A stretch of DNA of 64,000 bases from contig NZ_BMPZ01000008.1 of the NCBI RefSeq assembly GCF_014647855.1, positions 94,314-158,313 of the forward strand, written 5' to 3'. The DNA is from Shewanella gelidii (GTDB lineage Bacteria > Pseudomonadota > Gammaproteobacteria > Enterobacterales > Shewanellaceae). Below, piece by piece: positions 1 through 8,379 of this stretch. Each line of letters starts with the position of its first letter. Position 1 is the first letter of the stretch. Below the pieces are notes generated by a model. It worked only from the letters and a program-made list of their open reading frames with translations, was not told where the DNA came from and searched no databases. The translations under genes and the position numbers were made by a program.

Positions 1-2736
1 AAAAGTCACTTGATTACCGCCAACCCAGCCGCCATTAGTCATAGACACGGGGCTTAAGTCGGCACTTAAAGGGTCGGTAAATAGCTGGCTGCAATCGGCA
101 TTCAAACACGCTTTAATACGTATATTTTCAGCTCTACAAGTGAGTGGACTCGTTGAATAGTTAAACTCAAAGTGATGCACACTGGCGGTCGGTGGTGAAG
201 TGTCTATCGAACAGACTTCAAAATCATCAAGCTCATGGATATTACTTGCACCGCCAGTTGAGCCGGTCAAAGAAAGCATGAAGTTCTCGGGGATGGCCGC
301 TTGACCGGGTTCTGCGGCGGCATCGAACTCTGGAATTAATTCGACAAAAGCTGCGCCAGCGATACTTCGTTCGACTTTGACTTTAGACTCTCCCGATTGA
401 CTCGAGTCAACTGTCACCTTATATCGATGCTGGGTTGCACTATTACCATCAACCGTAGGAGATAAACAGTTGCCTCCAGTATTGGTACTGCCATCATTAC
501 AGGTACCATGTAAATAACGATAGCCAGTCGTACCGCTACCTGAGCCACGAATGGCGACGGACTGTCGTCGTCTTCCCTTACTGTTACTGCCGCCTTCTGC
601 CGAGAAATTTCCGTATTCATCTAATCCGACACCAAGCCAACCTCCCGCGAAACCGGGAATACCTGACCCCGCACGATGGCCATAACCCAGTGGCCCACCA
701 AATGATCCAGGCTGGGGTGCGACCATTGAGTCCGACAACACGATCGCCATACCATCGGCCCCACTGCCACCGTAGGCATATAAATCAAATTGCACCGTCA
801 CGATACTATCTTTGGCTGCCAATGCACTTTGATAAGTAACCGCTGTAGCTTGATTGCCAGAGTTCTCCGTCAAACGTAAGCGTCCATTTACGATACTAGG
901 GTTAAAACTGCCACTACTTCGAGTACCTAACCACTCGCGTCCTAAGGTTGCATCTTCAAAATTATCTTGAAAACAAATCTCGACCGCTGTGACTTCCTCA
1001 AAAGCAACAAACCCATAATCCTCGGGAAGATGACTTCGATCTCGGTCTTTATAGGTATCCTCATCCACAACAACACTGACCTGCGCCGCACTGAGTTGAC
1101 AGCGCCTTAACCAGCCACCGTCACCGCCCCCACGAGATAACTTACCAGCAACAAAAGTTGGCGCATCTTCAAAGCCGGTTAAATCAGTCAAACTATTACA
1201 TTGCGCGGTTAAATCCCCAAAACTTGGAATGGTGGAAGCGGTACCAAAATGGTAGCGAATATCTTGGTTATTCAGTCGAAACTGCCCGGTTGCACTACTC
1301 ACAGCTAAATAGGCGACCTGCTCTGGTGCCAATGTTCGAATATTGGCCGGCTGACAGCGACGGTTACTTCGATTATGGACCTCTGATATTTCAAGTGACA
1401 ATGAAATATCATTTGCCGATGTTTTTGCCAGGCTGGTTACCCAACAATTATTCACCCTTGTTTGCAACTGACTCAACACCACATCATAACTATGCCCAGG
1501 ATAGGAAATATCAAGATAGTTGGCAGCAGTGTCATTAACACCGCCATACTGAGCTGAGGCGATAGATTCGACATCCGCGACGATCTGCGTACCATCGGAC
1601 AAAACGTGTTGTCCTTGGGTGATCGCAACCCAATGAATTTCAGGCATACTCTGTGAAGCTAGATAGCGACTGGCAACACTCTGAGGCTCACTTTGAACCC
1701 AAGTAAATCCGCTATTTGTAACACTAGTAACAAAAACGGAAGCGGGTCCATCATTCGCATCTGGGTTACCAGGTGTAATCGTTGGCATCAAAAAAACTAA
1801 GGGCGTGACACCCGCTGAGAATGGCGTCTCAAAATCTACCCTGCCGGAATTACTCTTGCCGAATTGTAGTGCTAACGAATCCGTTGGAGGCGCGACTGGT
1901 GGAACATTAATCTGACCGTTACCGTTAATGATGAGGTCATGGGATTTAGTACGACCATAAATCACCGCATCATTGTTAATTGTAATCGCGTTTTGGGCAT
2001 ACACATTGCCATATATTTTTGCTGAAGTACTGAGAGAAATATCACCATAACCGACAAGTTGTAACGCCCCTTGATTATCTGGGTTCAGGATTACTTGATT
2101 GTTAATTCCGAGGCTGTTGCTTTCGACAAAGATCCGAACATTGCCTTCAACTCTTATTTCAACATTGCCACTGATATTTAAACTTCCAATCCAATAATCG
2201 CCTTCCGGAAAGTTAACGATGGCATCACTACTCAAGTTCATCGCGCTAAAACGGTATTCGCTATTTTGATTGGATAGCGTTAATTCACAGCTACCACCAA
2301 TATTGACTTGATTAAACTGGTTCGCACTTGCAGAGCCCAATGCAAGTGTGTTGGTACCAAAACAGCTATGAGAACCATCGGCATTCGAACTACTCAAAAA
2401 ACGGTTCTGATTTGCATTCATATTTAAACCAGCAGAAGCACTACCGCTGATACTACAGACTCGATCCCCCCCTGCCGCAGTGTCACAGCTGGTATTTGGC
2501 ATGCCCGCGCTTTGACGACAAAAATCTAAATCAGCACCATTAGTTCCTCTGATACGTCCAGCGTTATAAATGGTCAACTGCGCATCATTGCCATTCCCAC
2601 TGCAGTTTGTATTGCTTCGATTATTATGCCCTTGCGCTATGCCAGGAAAATCGATGGTGTCAAAGGCAAAAGCAGGCAAAACAACGCAGTAAAGCAGCAC
2701 TAAAAAACAAGCCGTCACAAAATATCTATTCAGCAC
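1..2736 (-). CDS. mshQ: MSHA biogenesis protein MshQ (partial, 3' end outside window)
   Basis: This is a large secreted or surface protein at the distal end of the MSHA pilus operon; its C-terminus lies beyond position 1, so 912 codons are visible. The frame is open throughout. The GTG start at 2736 has a GGAGGT ribosome site at 2750-2745 and overlaps the end of mshP by 11 nt. An N-terminal signal peptide (residues 1 to about 24) is followed by a region of short beta-strand repeats, a segment around residue 289 resembling an H-type-lectin-like fold, a concanavalin-A-like segment (about 584-822, with DNFED and a Gly-rich stretch), and the start of a Cys-containing DUF6701-like region from about 850. 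The exact role of MshQ is not established; a tip or adhesive function is inference. Confidence 0.85.
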   Translation of the reverse strand, partial: MLNRYFVTACFLVLLYCVVLPAFAFDTIDFPGIAQGHNNRSNTNCSGNGNDAQLTIYNAGRIRGTNGADLDFCRQSAGMPNTSCDTAAGGDRVCSISGSASAGLNMNANQNRFLSSSNADGSHSCFGTNTLALGSASANQFNQVNIGGSCELTLSNQNSEYRFSAMNLSSDAIVNFPEGDYWIGSLNISGNVEIRVEGNVRIFVESNSLGINNQVILNPDNQGALQLVGYGDISLSTSAKIYGNVYAQNAITINNDAVIYGRTKSHDLIINGNGQINVPPVAPPTDSLALQFGKSNSGRVDFETPFSAGVTPLVFLMPTITPGNPDANDGPASVFVTSVTNSGFTWVQSEPQSVASRYLASQSMPEIHWVAITQGQHVLSDGTQIVADVESIASAQYGGVNDTAANYLDISYPGHSYDVVLSQLQTRVNNCWVTSLAKTSANDISLSLEISEVHNRSNRRCQPANIRTLAPEQVAYLAVSSATGQFRLNNQDIRYHFGTASTIPSFGDLTAQCNSLTDLTGFEDAPTFVAGKLSRGGGDGGWLRRCQLSAAQVSVVVDEDTYKDRDRSHLPEDYGFVAFEEVTAVEICFQDNFEDATLGREWLGTRSSGSFNPSIVNGRLRLTENSGNQATAVTYQSALAAKDSIVTVQFDLYAYGGSGADGMAIVLSDSMVAPQPGSFGGPLGYGHRAGSGIPGFAGGWLGVGLDEYGNFSAEGGSNSKGRRRQSVAIRGSGSGTTGYRYLHGTCNDGSTNTGGNCLSPTVDGNSATQHRYKVTVDSSQSGESKVKVERSIAGAAFVELIPEFDAAAEPGQAAIPENFMLSLTGSTGGASNIHELDDFEVCSIDTSPPTASVHHFEFNYSTSPLTCRAENIRIKACLNADCSQLFTDPLSADLSPVSMTNGGWVGGNQVTF

Positions 2737-3214
2737 GAGCTTCCACCTCCACAGTTCGGCTTACACGCACGCAGCGACTTGAAACCCCAGCACCACCATC
2801 ACAACTTCCGGATGAACACACAGCATGGCTGCGTATACGATATTGACTAACGATTAGACCATCGACAGTGGCATTGGTTTGATTGCAGGATAACTGCACA
2901 TCTGCACAGCCATGGAACCCAAGTGTATTGGCTGGTGGCGTCCAAACACTCGATGCAGCACATACCCCTAACGAACCATCAACAGGAAATAGCCGCGCCA
3001 TAGCCACATCAGCGCCACTATTGGCAGTTGCCAGAGCCCGAATCCCCCATACCTCCAAAATAACTTGCTCATCACTGTCCTCAAGCACTCGGATCAGCGT
3101 CGATGCCAATAAAAACATCACCGTAATCACAAACACGCCGATCACCAAAGCACTTCCCCGCTGGCGAGCGTGCATTTGATATCGGATCGTTGACACGTTT
3201 GAATTAGGGTACAT
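2726..3214 (-). CDS. mshP: MSHA biogenesis protein MshP
   Basis: Small PilX-like pilus assembly protein of 162 aa. It has a short basic N-terminus (QRGSALVIGVFVITVMFLLAS), one hydrophobic segment at about residues 19-42, and a soluble domain with several cysteines (CAAS, CADVQLSC, CSSGSC, SRCVRV). The ATG at 3214 has an AGGTG motif 5 nt upstream; a later ATG at 3175 is an alternative. It overlaps mshO by 11 nt and mshQ by 11 nt, so the three genes are translationally coupled. The identification rests on size, topology and the position between mshO and mshQ. Confidence 0.8.
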   Translation of the reverse strand: MYPNSNVSTIRYQMHARQRGSALVIGVFVITVMFLLASTLIRVLEDSDEQVILEVWGIRALATANSGADVAMARLFPVDGSLGVCAASSVWTPPANTLGFHGCADVQLSCNQTNATVDGLIVSQYRIRSHAVCSSGSCDGGAGVSSRCVRVSRTVEVEARAE

Positions 3215-4046
3215 TAATCACCTGCACTTGATGTTGATACCTAAAATTTTGGCCATTTACGACAAATTGAGGCTGAATTTGCACAATGGCGTTATTACGT
3301 AAATTCGAAGGAGAAATCCGGAATGGCGCATCGGTGCTCAAACTATTCACAATATTCTCAGCCATTAAAACCCCCGAACCCATTGCGCTTGGCAAAGGCT
3401 GAGTCGCATTATCGATGCCATATCCAGTATAACGATACATACTGCCACCTAACGCTCCACCTTCAAATACGCAATAGCTCACGGGCTGATTCACTACAAA
3501 ATATCGCTTTCTTGGAGAAGCTTCATCAAAGCGCACATTTCTTCCAAAATCGACCGTGGTGACTCCGGCACTACTCGAAACACTATCGATACTAAAAATC
3601 CTGCCATCAGAAATTGGCGCTAAAGGGTTGGTATAAATATCGGCAGCAGTCAGTGGATATACAGTCATAAATTCGCCAGCACTGATGACTTGGCTTGCGG
3701 AAAAGACTTGCGCACTGCTTTGCTTGACAGCTGGGTGAATGGGCACCTGAGTATAGGATGCGCTTGCCTGAATCGGCACAAATTCTAGGCACTGGGAACT
3801 CGTACCATTCGTGCTGAGGCGGATGCTATTGGGCAAAGCACCACGTAACTCGCGCGTCAAACGCTCAATCGCGAACCGGCTTTGACTCAGCACTTGATCA
3901 ATAGAAGTCGACTCCACGAATATTCGAGTTCCAAATATCACAAAACTGCTCACCCCAACGACTAAAATACCGAGGATCAGAATCACCGTCACCATTTCAA
4001 CGAGCGTAAAACCTAGGCAGGCCCTGCCTTGTTTAAACCGAATCAT
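3204..4046 (-). CDS. mshO: MSHA minor pilin-like protein MshO
   Basis: A 280-aa type IV pilin-like protein. A prepilin cleavage motif, GFTLVEM, occurs at residues 12-18 and is followed by a hydrophobic helix, so the leader should be processed by a PilD-type peptidase outside this window. The rest is a soluble beta-rich domain with two cysteines (QCLEF, SYCVFEGG). The start lies directly next to the mshD stop codon at 4047. It is expected to be a minor pilin that helps start or cap the MSHA fibre; that role is inferred from the family. Confidence 0.87.
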   Translation of the reverse strand: MIRFKQGRACLGFTLVEMVTVILILGILVVGVSSFVIFGTRIFVESTSIDQVLSQSRFAIERLTRELRGALPNSIRLSTNGTSSQCLEFVPIQASASYTQVPIHPAVKQSSAQVFSASQVISAGEFMTVYPLTAADIYTNPLAPISDGRIFSIDSVSSSAGVTTVDFGRNVRFDEASPRKRYFVVNQPVSYCVFEGGALGGSMYRYTGYGIDNATQPLPSAMGSGVLMAENIVNSLSTDAPFRISPSNLRNNAIVQIQPQFVVNGQNFRYQHQVQVINVP

Positions 4047-4565
4047 TTAGTAATTACTCCGTAATGCATGGTAAGTAATTACTTCACCGCTTGGTGTGGT
4101 AACGTCGACCTGAATTAACTTTGTGTTACGGTCAGCAAGACCATTGGGATAGCTCGCGCTCACGCTCAATTGATAACCCGGATACTGGCTCAAATAAGTT
4201 TGCGTACTATCGAGCATGTTGCTATTGATTGTTAAGCCACTCACGCCAGCATAATCATCGATATCATCAAAATCATGGCGAGATTCACCAGAATCGGGTC
4301 CCAATGTCGCGGAACAAGCACTACTTCCTGCTAATCCACTACCGCACGCTGGTGCACCACCATTAGCATCAGTATTTTCATCAAAACGCTTGCCCCATAT
4401 TTCATTCAATACGGCATGGGCAAGCTCCGCGCTCCGGACTTTATGTAGTGTGTATGCAGCGCGATCGGCTTGCGGGAATAGCATGCTCGTTAGCATCACG
4501 ATCGCAATGCCAATCACAAGCATCCCGACCACCAATTCAATCAAGGTAAACCCTTTAACCTTCAT
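4047..4565 (-). CDS. mshD: MSHA minor pilin-like protein MshD
   Basis: A 172-aa minor pilin with a very short leader (MKVKG) before [18 protein letters not shown], a canonical type IV pilin N-terminal helix including Glu5 of the mature protein. The soluble part has a Cys pair (PACGS, SACSA) and ends with a beta-rich segment. It overlaps mshC by 11 nt and abuts mshO. The name is assigned from gene order (C-D-O-P-Q) and size. Confidence 0.87.
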   Translation of the reverse strand: MKVKGFTLIELVVGMLVIGIAIVMLTSMLFPQADRAAYTLHKVRSAELAHAVLNEIWGKRFDENTDANGGAPACGSGLAGSSACSATLGPDSGESRHDFDDIDDYAGVSGLTINSNMLDSTQTYLSQYPGYQLSVSASYPNGLADRNTKLIQVDVTTPSGEVITYHALRSNY

Positions 4566-5031
4566 GGATGTACCCCTCTGACTCTATAGACACCGTGAGT
4601 GTTTGGTCTGAACTCACCTGAAGACAGGGGCCTGAACAGCTCGGGAATGCACGCCCAAAAGGGTCAAAATCGATATTAAAAGTCGAGGCACCATCACTAA
4701 TTCGGGTAATCGATGTATTGCTCGGTAAAGACTGGATTTGACCCGTTTTATGCACGACACCTTGGCATAGATTGCTGGCATTCCTGCCCGCAAAATGAAT
4801 CATTTGGTAACCGCTGGCAGACACTTGCATCCGAAAGCAACGATCGGTGTTGTTCAGTGCCATTAACTGAGTCTTCCTCAGCTCAGCAATAATCTCATCT
4901 TGTAATGTATAGGCACTATAGCTTGATTGAGTGAACAAGCGTGGCAGCGCTGTTACTGCAAGAATTGCAATAATGATGATGATGACGACCAGCTCGACTA
5001 AGGTAAAGCCCGAGCGTTTTCCTCTATACAT
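4555..5031 (-). CDS. mshC: MSHA minor pilin-like protein MshC
   Basis: Minor pilin of 158 aa if translation begins at the ATG at 5031 (MYRGKRSGFTLVEL). The helix FTLVELVVIIIIIAILAVTA follows, and the soluble domain carries Cys residues in NTDRCF and in CSGPCLQV near the C-terminus. A GTG at 5091 in the same frame has a better ribosome site (AAGG about 6 nt upstream) and would give a 27-residue leader, unusually long for this pilin class, so the start is unresolved. The gene follows a terminator behind mshA and is expected to be expressed at a lower level than the major pilin. Confidence 0.83.
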   Translation of the reverse strand: MYRGKRSGFTLVELVVIIIIIAILAVTALPRLFTQSSYSAYTLQDEIIAELRKTQLMALNNTDRCFRMQVSASGYQMIHFAGRNASNLCQGVVHKTGQIQSLPSNTSITRISDGASTFNIDFDPFGRAFPSCSGPCLQVSSDQTLTVSIESEGYIHEG

Positions 5032-5180
5032 ATACTTCAATCTCAAGTTCAACAACTGCAATTGATTTAAAATCAGAGGGTTTCGATACACTAAAACCTT
5101 GTTTAAGCTTAATCACTCTCATCGCCAATAACAACTTTAGTACCGATAGAATCGACAACTAGGCCGCAAGAGATAGGTAT

Positions 5181-5205
5181 AAAAAAGGCCTGCTAGGCAG
5201 GCCTT
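5181..5205 (-). terminator. Intrinsic terminator behind mshA
   Basis: On the minus strand a 9-bp perfect stem (AAGGCCTGC, 3-nt loop, GCAGGCCTT) is followed by a run of T. It lies 19 nt after the mshA stop and before mshC, which is transcribed in the same direction, so it probably reduces read-through from the abundant pilin message into mshCDOPQ. Confidence 0.85.
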
Positions 5206-5223
5206 CTACTCTATCGATATTTG

Positions 5224-5736
5224 TTAACAGTTTGTTGCCGTTGGCATAGGCGAAAACGCAGGTAACACGGTTGCACTTTGCGCCTCAGTATAGGTAAAAC
5301 GACAATCGGCTGGAGCGCCATTTTGCCAGATTGTTACCACGCCAGTACCTTCAAAAATAGTCCAGTCATTCGTCCCGGTAGTTGTTGGGTCTGTCGCACT
5401 TGTTCCATCATTGAAAGTAACATCAAGTGCATTTTGAAGCTCTGCTTTAGTCGCTTGTAAATAACCAAAATCAGTCACTGCTGCGGTGCCCGTACCGATG
5501 TCTACCGAAGGTGGCGTTGTCGCACCAGACGCCAACTTTTCTTCCCCTTCAATCGCGGCCTTTGAAAACACAAGCGTGTTAGCCCCCTGAATCGCACCTT
5601 TCATGCCTTGCAGTGCAGAAGCTCGAGCATCACCCTGCAAATTAATAAACTTAGGTGCTGCAGTCACAGCCAAAATACCTAAGATGATGATCACCACCAC
5701 CAATTCAATTAGAGTAAAACCTTGTTGCTTATTCAT
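5224..5736 (-). CDS. mshA: MSHA major pilin MshA
   Basis: The 170-aa structural subunit of the mannose-sensitive haemagglutinin pilus. A leader of MNKQQG precedes [20 protein letters not shown], the classic type IVa pilin helix with Glu5. The motif [18 protein letters not shown] after the helix is typical of MshA. Two cysteines near the C-terminus (ADCRFTY and the final Cys) should form the disulphide-bonded D-region. It lies 34 nt downstream of mshB and is followed by a strong terminator, as expected for the most highly expressed gene of the cluster. Confidence 0.93.
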   Translation of the reverse strand: MNKQQGFTLIELVVVIIILGILAVTAAPKFINLQGDARASALQGMKGAIQGANTLVFSKAAIEGEEKLASGATTPPSVDIGTGTAAVTDFGYLQATKAELQNALDVTFNDGTSATDPTTTGTNDWTIFEGTGVVTIWQNGAPADCRFTYTEAQSATVLPAFSPMPTATNC

Positions 5737-5770
5737 TGATAAATACCTTTTAAAAAGTTAGTGGTTTAAA

Positions 5771-6382
5771 TTATTGATTTGTAAAGCTAGCCACTGTGCC
5801 AGTGCCCGGATTATACGTAATTCCGTTGGCACTTGCTGTGGTTAAATCTGGGGTTGGCGTAGGTACGCCATTTGTACCGAGCACAAGCGTCGCAACTTGG
5901 TGATATACACATAAATCAACGCCGGTCACCGTATTACCATCAAGGTCAATGACATCCCCAACCACATTCGCCAGAACGCGCGCGGTGTAACGCTGATTTT
6001 GAGCATTTGCATTAAACTGCACAATTCTTGGTGCATTTTGCAAAACGGTTTCAAATACTTCCTGACACTCCGCATTACTCATGCCAGTTGCACTTGTACT
6101 TGCGCTAGTTGCACCTGTCGGATAGCCAAAGCGAGGGTCTAAAAATACATTGGCACCATCGAGCACCACGGATGAACCTGCACGACCGTCAACTTCCCAT
6201 TGGGCACGAACGAACCCTACCGCGGTCGCAAGTCCACCAGCAACGCCATCTACACTGGCATCTTGCGCATCTTCAGTCACATTCAAAAAACGAGGAATAG
6301 CAGTTGCTGCTAGTAAACCAAGAATGACGATGACAATCACCAGTTCAACTAACGAGAAACCACTTTGACTATTTCTACCCAT
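5771..6382 (-). CDS. mshB: MSHA pilin-like protein MshB
   Basis: A 203-aa pilin-like protein with leader MGRNSQSG and helix FSLVELVIVIVILGLLAATA. The segment IPRFLNVTEDAQDASVDG parallels MshA, indicating a paralogue of the major pilin. Cysteines occur in NAECQEVF and DLCVYHQ. It sits directly before mshA with a 34-nt gap, the order known for the Vibrio and Shewanella clusters. It is likely a minor pilin. Confidence 0.88.
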   Translation of the reverse strand: MGRNSQSGFSLVELVIVIVILGLLAATAIPRFLNVTEDAQDASVDGVAGGLATAVGFVRAQWEVDGRAGSSVVLDGANVFLDPRFGYPTGATSASTSATGMSNAECQEVFETVLQNAPRIVQFNANAQNQRYTARVLANVVGDVIDLDGNTVTGVDLCVYHQVATLVLGTNGVPTPTPDLTTASANGITYNPGTGTVASFTNQ

Positions 6383-6522
6383 ACAAAAATACCTTTCTTA
6401 TCGATTTTCCCCAACCACTCAAGGGAAATACAAGAGTTACTGTTTCAAATCTAGCAACATCTTATTGAAATTGCATCACATTAATACTTACGAACGACAT
6501 TTACGGCTAAATACAAAGCAAA

Positions 6523-7038
6523 TTAAGGTACCTTTTGCCCATTCGCTGTATATATCACTCTTCCTGAACTCAGTTGGTAGCTTACGCTATACCCTGAATC
6601 AAACACATATCGACAAACTGATTGCTGAGATTGATACTTTACATCAATATCGGCATCAATTTCCTTGCCCATTAACGCAGACCAAAGTTTTGTACATCCC
6701 TGAACGGTCTCAAAATCTGGTATCGGCCACCCCTGACGAGACATTTTTACAAATTGTATCTCTCGAGGCGACTTGGAATTAGCCGTCGCAGGTATCACTT
6801 GGTGCCAATCCAAATTCAAGTATCTTGGCTGCCCTTTTGAAAGCCATTGGGACTTCAATGTCACCAAGATACGGAGCAAGCGTTGGTGCTCTATACTTTG
6901 CCCCTGCGCTGAAACACGTTCAACTTGATCAAAGTAACGATAGCTAAAAACAGCCAATACCATTGCTATGATGGTTATAGCAATAAGCTTGCCATACACA
7001 CTAAGCAATTCACCTTCCGCTTGCTGCTGCTTTAACAT
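6523..7038 (-). CDS. mshF: MSHA biogenesis protein MshF (probable)
   Basis: A 171-aa protein with one N-terminal membrane segment (about residues 17-33, LIAITIIAMVLAVFSY) followed by a short coiled-coil-like stretch and a soluble domain with two cysteines (GCTKLW, VCRYVF). It is not recognisable from sequence alone; it is called MshF because it lies between mshG and mshB and has the right size and topology. Its role is unknown. Confidence 0.68.
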   Translation of the reverse strand: MLKQQQAEGELLSVYGKLIAITIIAMVLAVFSYRYFDQVERVSAQGQSIEHQRLLRILVTLKSQWLSKGQPRYLNLDWHQVIPATANSKSPREIQFVKMSRQGWPIPDFETVQGCTKLWSALMGKEIDADIDVKYQSQQSVCRYVFDSGYSVSYQLSSGRVIYTANGQKVP

Positions 7039-7156
7039 AATCCCTTATCTATCATAAATATAAAACAAAACACCTAGAGTGACGTCTAGAAAAAATCAAC
7101 ATTTAGTGCGACTCGAAAGAGTTAACCCTAAAACAATGTTTACAAAAGATGACGTA

Positions 7157-8377
7157 TTATTGACCACCTTTCACGACATTCAACATATCCCACATCGGCA
7201 AATAGATACCTAACGCTAAGATCAGAACAATACCGGCAACAATTCCAATCAAAACGGGCTCCAGTTTTGCAGTTAAGTTTTTCAAGTCATAGTCCACTTC
7301 GCCTTCGTAAAAGTCAGCGGCATCATTTAGCAATTGATCAATTTGACCCGTTTCTTCACCCACAGCAACCATTTGCAATACCAAAGGCGTAAACAATTTA
7401 CTCTGATTCGACACTCGAAGCATTGAATCTCCTGACTCAATACCTTGACGCATTGCCACGATTCGATCGTGCATATAGGCATTATCAACGGCATCTGCCA
7501 CTAAACTCAATGCTTGCGTCATGGGGACGCCTGCACTCAGCATCATCGAAAAACTTCGACAGTAACGAGAGAGTGTCGAGCGCTCAATAATACTGCCCAC
7601 CGCAGGAATATGTAGCTTCCAACGATCCCATTGTTGCTCACCTTTTTCTGTTTTGAGCCAGACACGAATGCCAATAATGGTGCCAACCAAGCCTATCAAC
7701 ATCAATGGCCAATAGTTCACAAATGCATTCGATGTAGCAATTAGCAGCTTCGTCGCCCAAGGAAGCTCTGCGCCAAAGCGAGAGAACATATCCGCAAACT
7801 TAGGGATTACCATAATATTGAGGACAACCATGGCAATCGCAATCGCGGCTAAAACAAAAATAGGATAACGCATTGCCGCTTTAATTCGGCGTCGAGTCTC
7901 TTGCTCTCGTTCGATATAACCGGATAATTGAATAAATGCATCTTCGAGCTTACCGGTGTTCTCCCCGACATGGACCATAGACACAAAGAGCGCATCAAAG
8001 ACGTCACCATGTTGGTTCATTGCTGAAGATAATGGCCGTCCCGCGGTCAACTGCTCCGAAATATCATTCAACGCGTCTTTCATTCGCTGTGAATGGGTCG
8101 TTTCTGACAAACCGGCAATGGCACGTAAAATGGGAATACCACTACGTGTCAACGAGTACATTTGACGCGTAAAGATCTGTAATTCATCAAGGCTCACTTT
8201 ACGCCCAAAAATACTCGCGAACGTAATTGCAGACTTTTCTTTGGAAAGGTTGACCTCAAGTGGAATGACCGCACGCGACAATAACTGGTCTGCCGCGGCA
8301 TTTTCAGTCGCAGCCTCCAGCTTTCCTGTGACTTGTTCGCCCTGGGCATTTCGCCCTCGATACTGATAAGTCGGCAT
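7157..8377 (-). CDS. mshG: MSHA inner-membrane platform protein MshG
   Basis: A PilC/GspF family platform protein of 406 aa. It begins with the typical MPTYQYRGRNAQGEQVTGKLEA and contains two copies of the T2SSF domain (about 70-195 and 270-395), each with hydrophobic segments, for example FVLAAIAIAMVVLNIMVIP and a final IGIVAGIVLILALGIYLP. It links the cytoplasmic ATPase to the growing pilus. The start codon is 2 nt after the mshE stop, so the two are co-translated. Confidence 0.93.
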   Translation of the reverse strand: MPTYQYRGRNAQGEQVTGKLEAATENAAADQLLSRAVIPLEVNLSKEKSAITFASIFGRKVSLDELQIFTRQMYSLTRSGIPILRAIAGLSETTHSQRMKDALNDISEQLTAGRPLSSAMNQHGDVFDALFVSMVHVGENTGKLEDAFIQLSGYIEREQETRRRIKAAMRYPIFVLAAIAIAMVVLNIMVIPKFADMFSRFGAELPWATKLLIATSNAFVNYWPLMLIGLVGTIIGIRVWLKTEKGEQQWDRWKLHIPAVGSIIERSTLSRYCRSFSMMLSAGVPMTQALSLVADAVDNAYMHDRIVAMRQGIESGDSMLRVSNQSKLFTPLVLQMVAVGEETGQIDQLLNDAADFYEGEVDYDLKNLTAKLEPVLIGIVAGIVLILALGIYLPMWDMLNVVKGGQ

Positions 8378-8379
8378 AT

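Noticed and set aside
1158..1538. Open frame of 126 codons on the plus strand.
   Set aside because: It lies antisense inside mshQ, whose frame is continuous and has a strong ribosome site; the product has no recognisable features.
6462..6480. TGTGATGCAATTTCAATA on the minus strand before mshB as a possible CRP site.
   Set aside because: Only one half-site matches; the other half is too weak.
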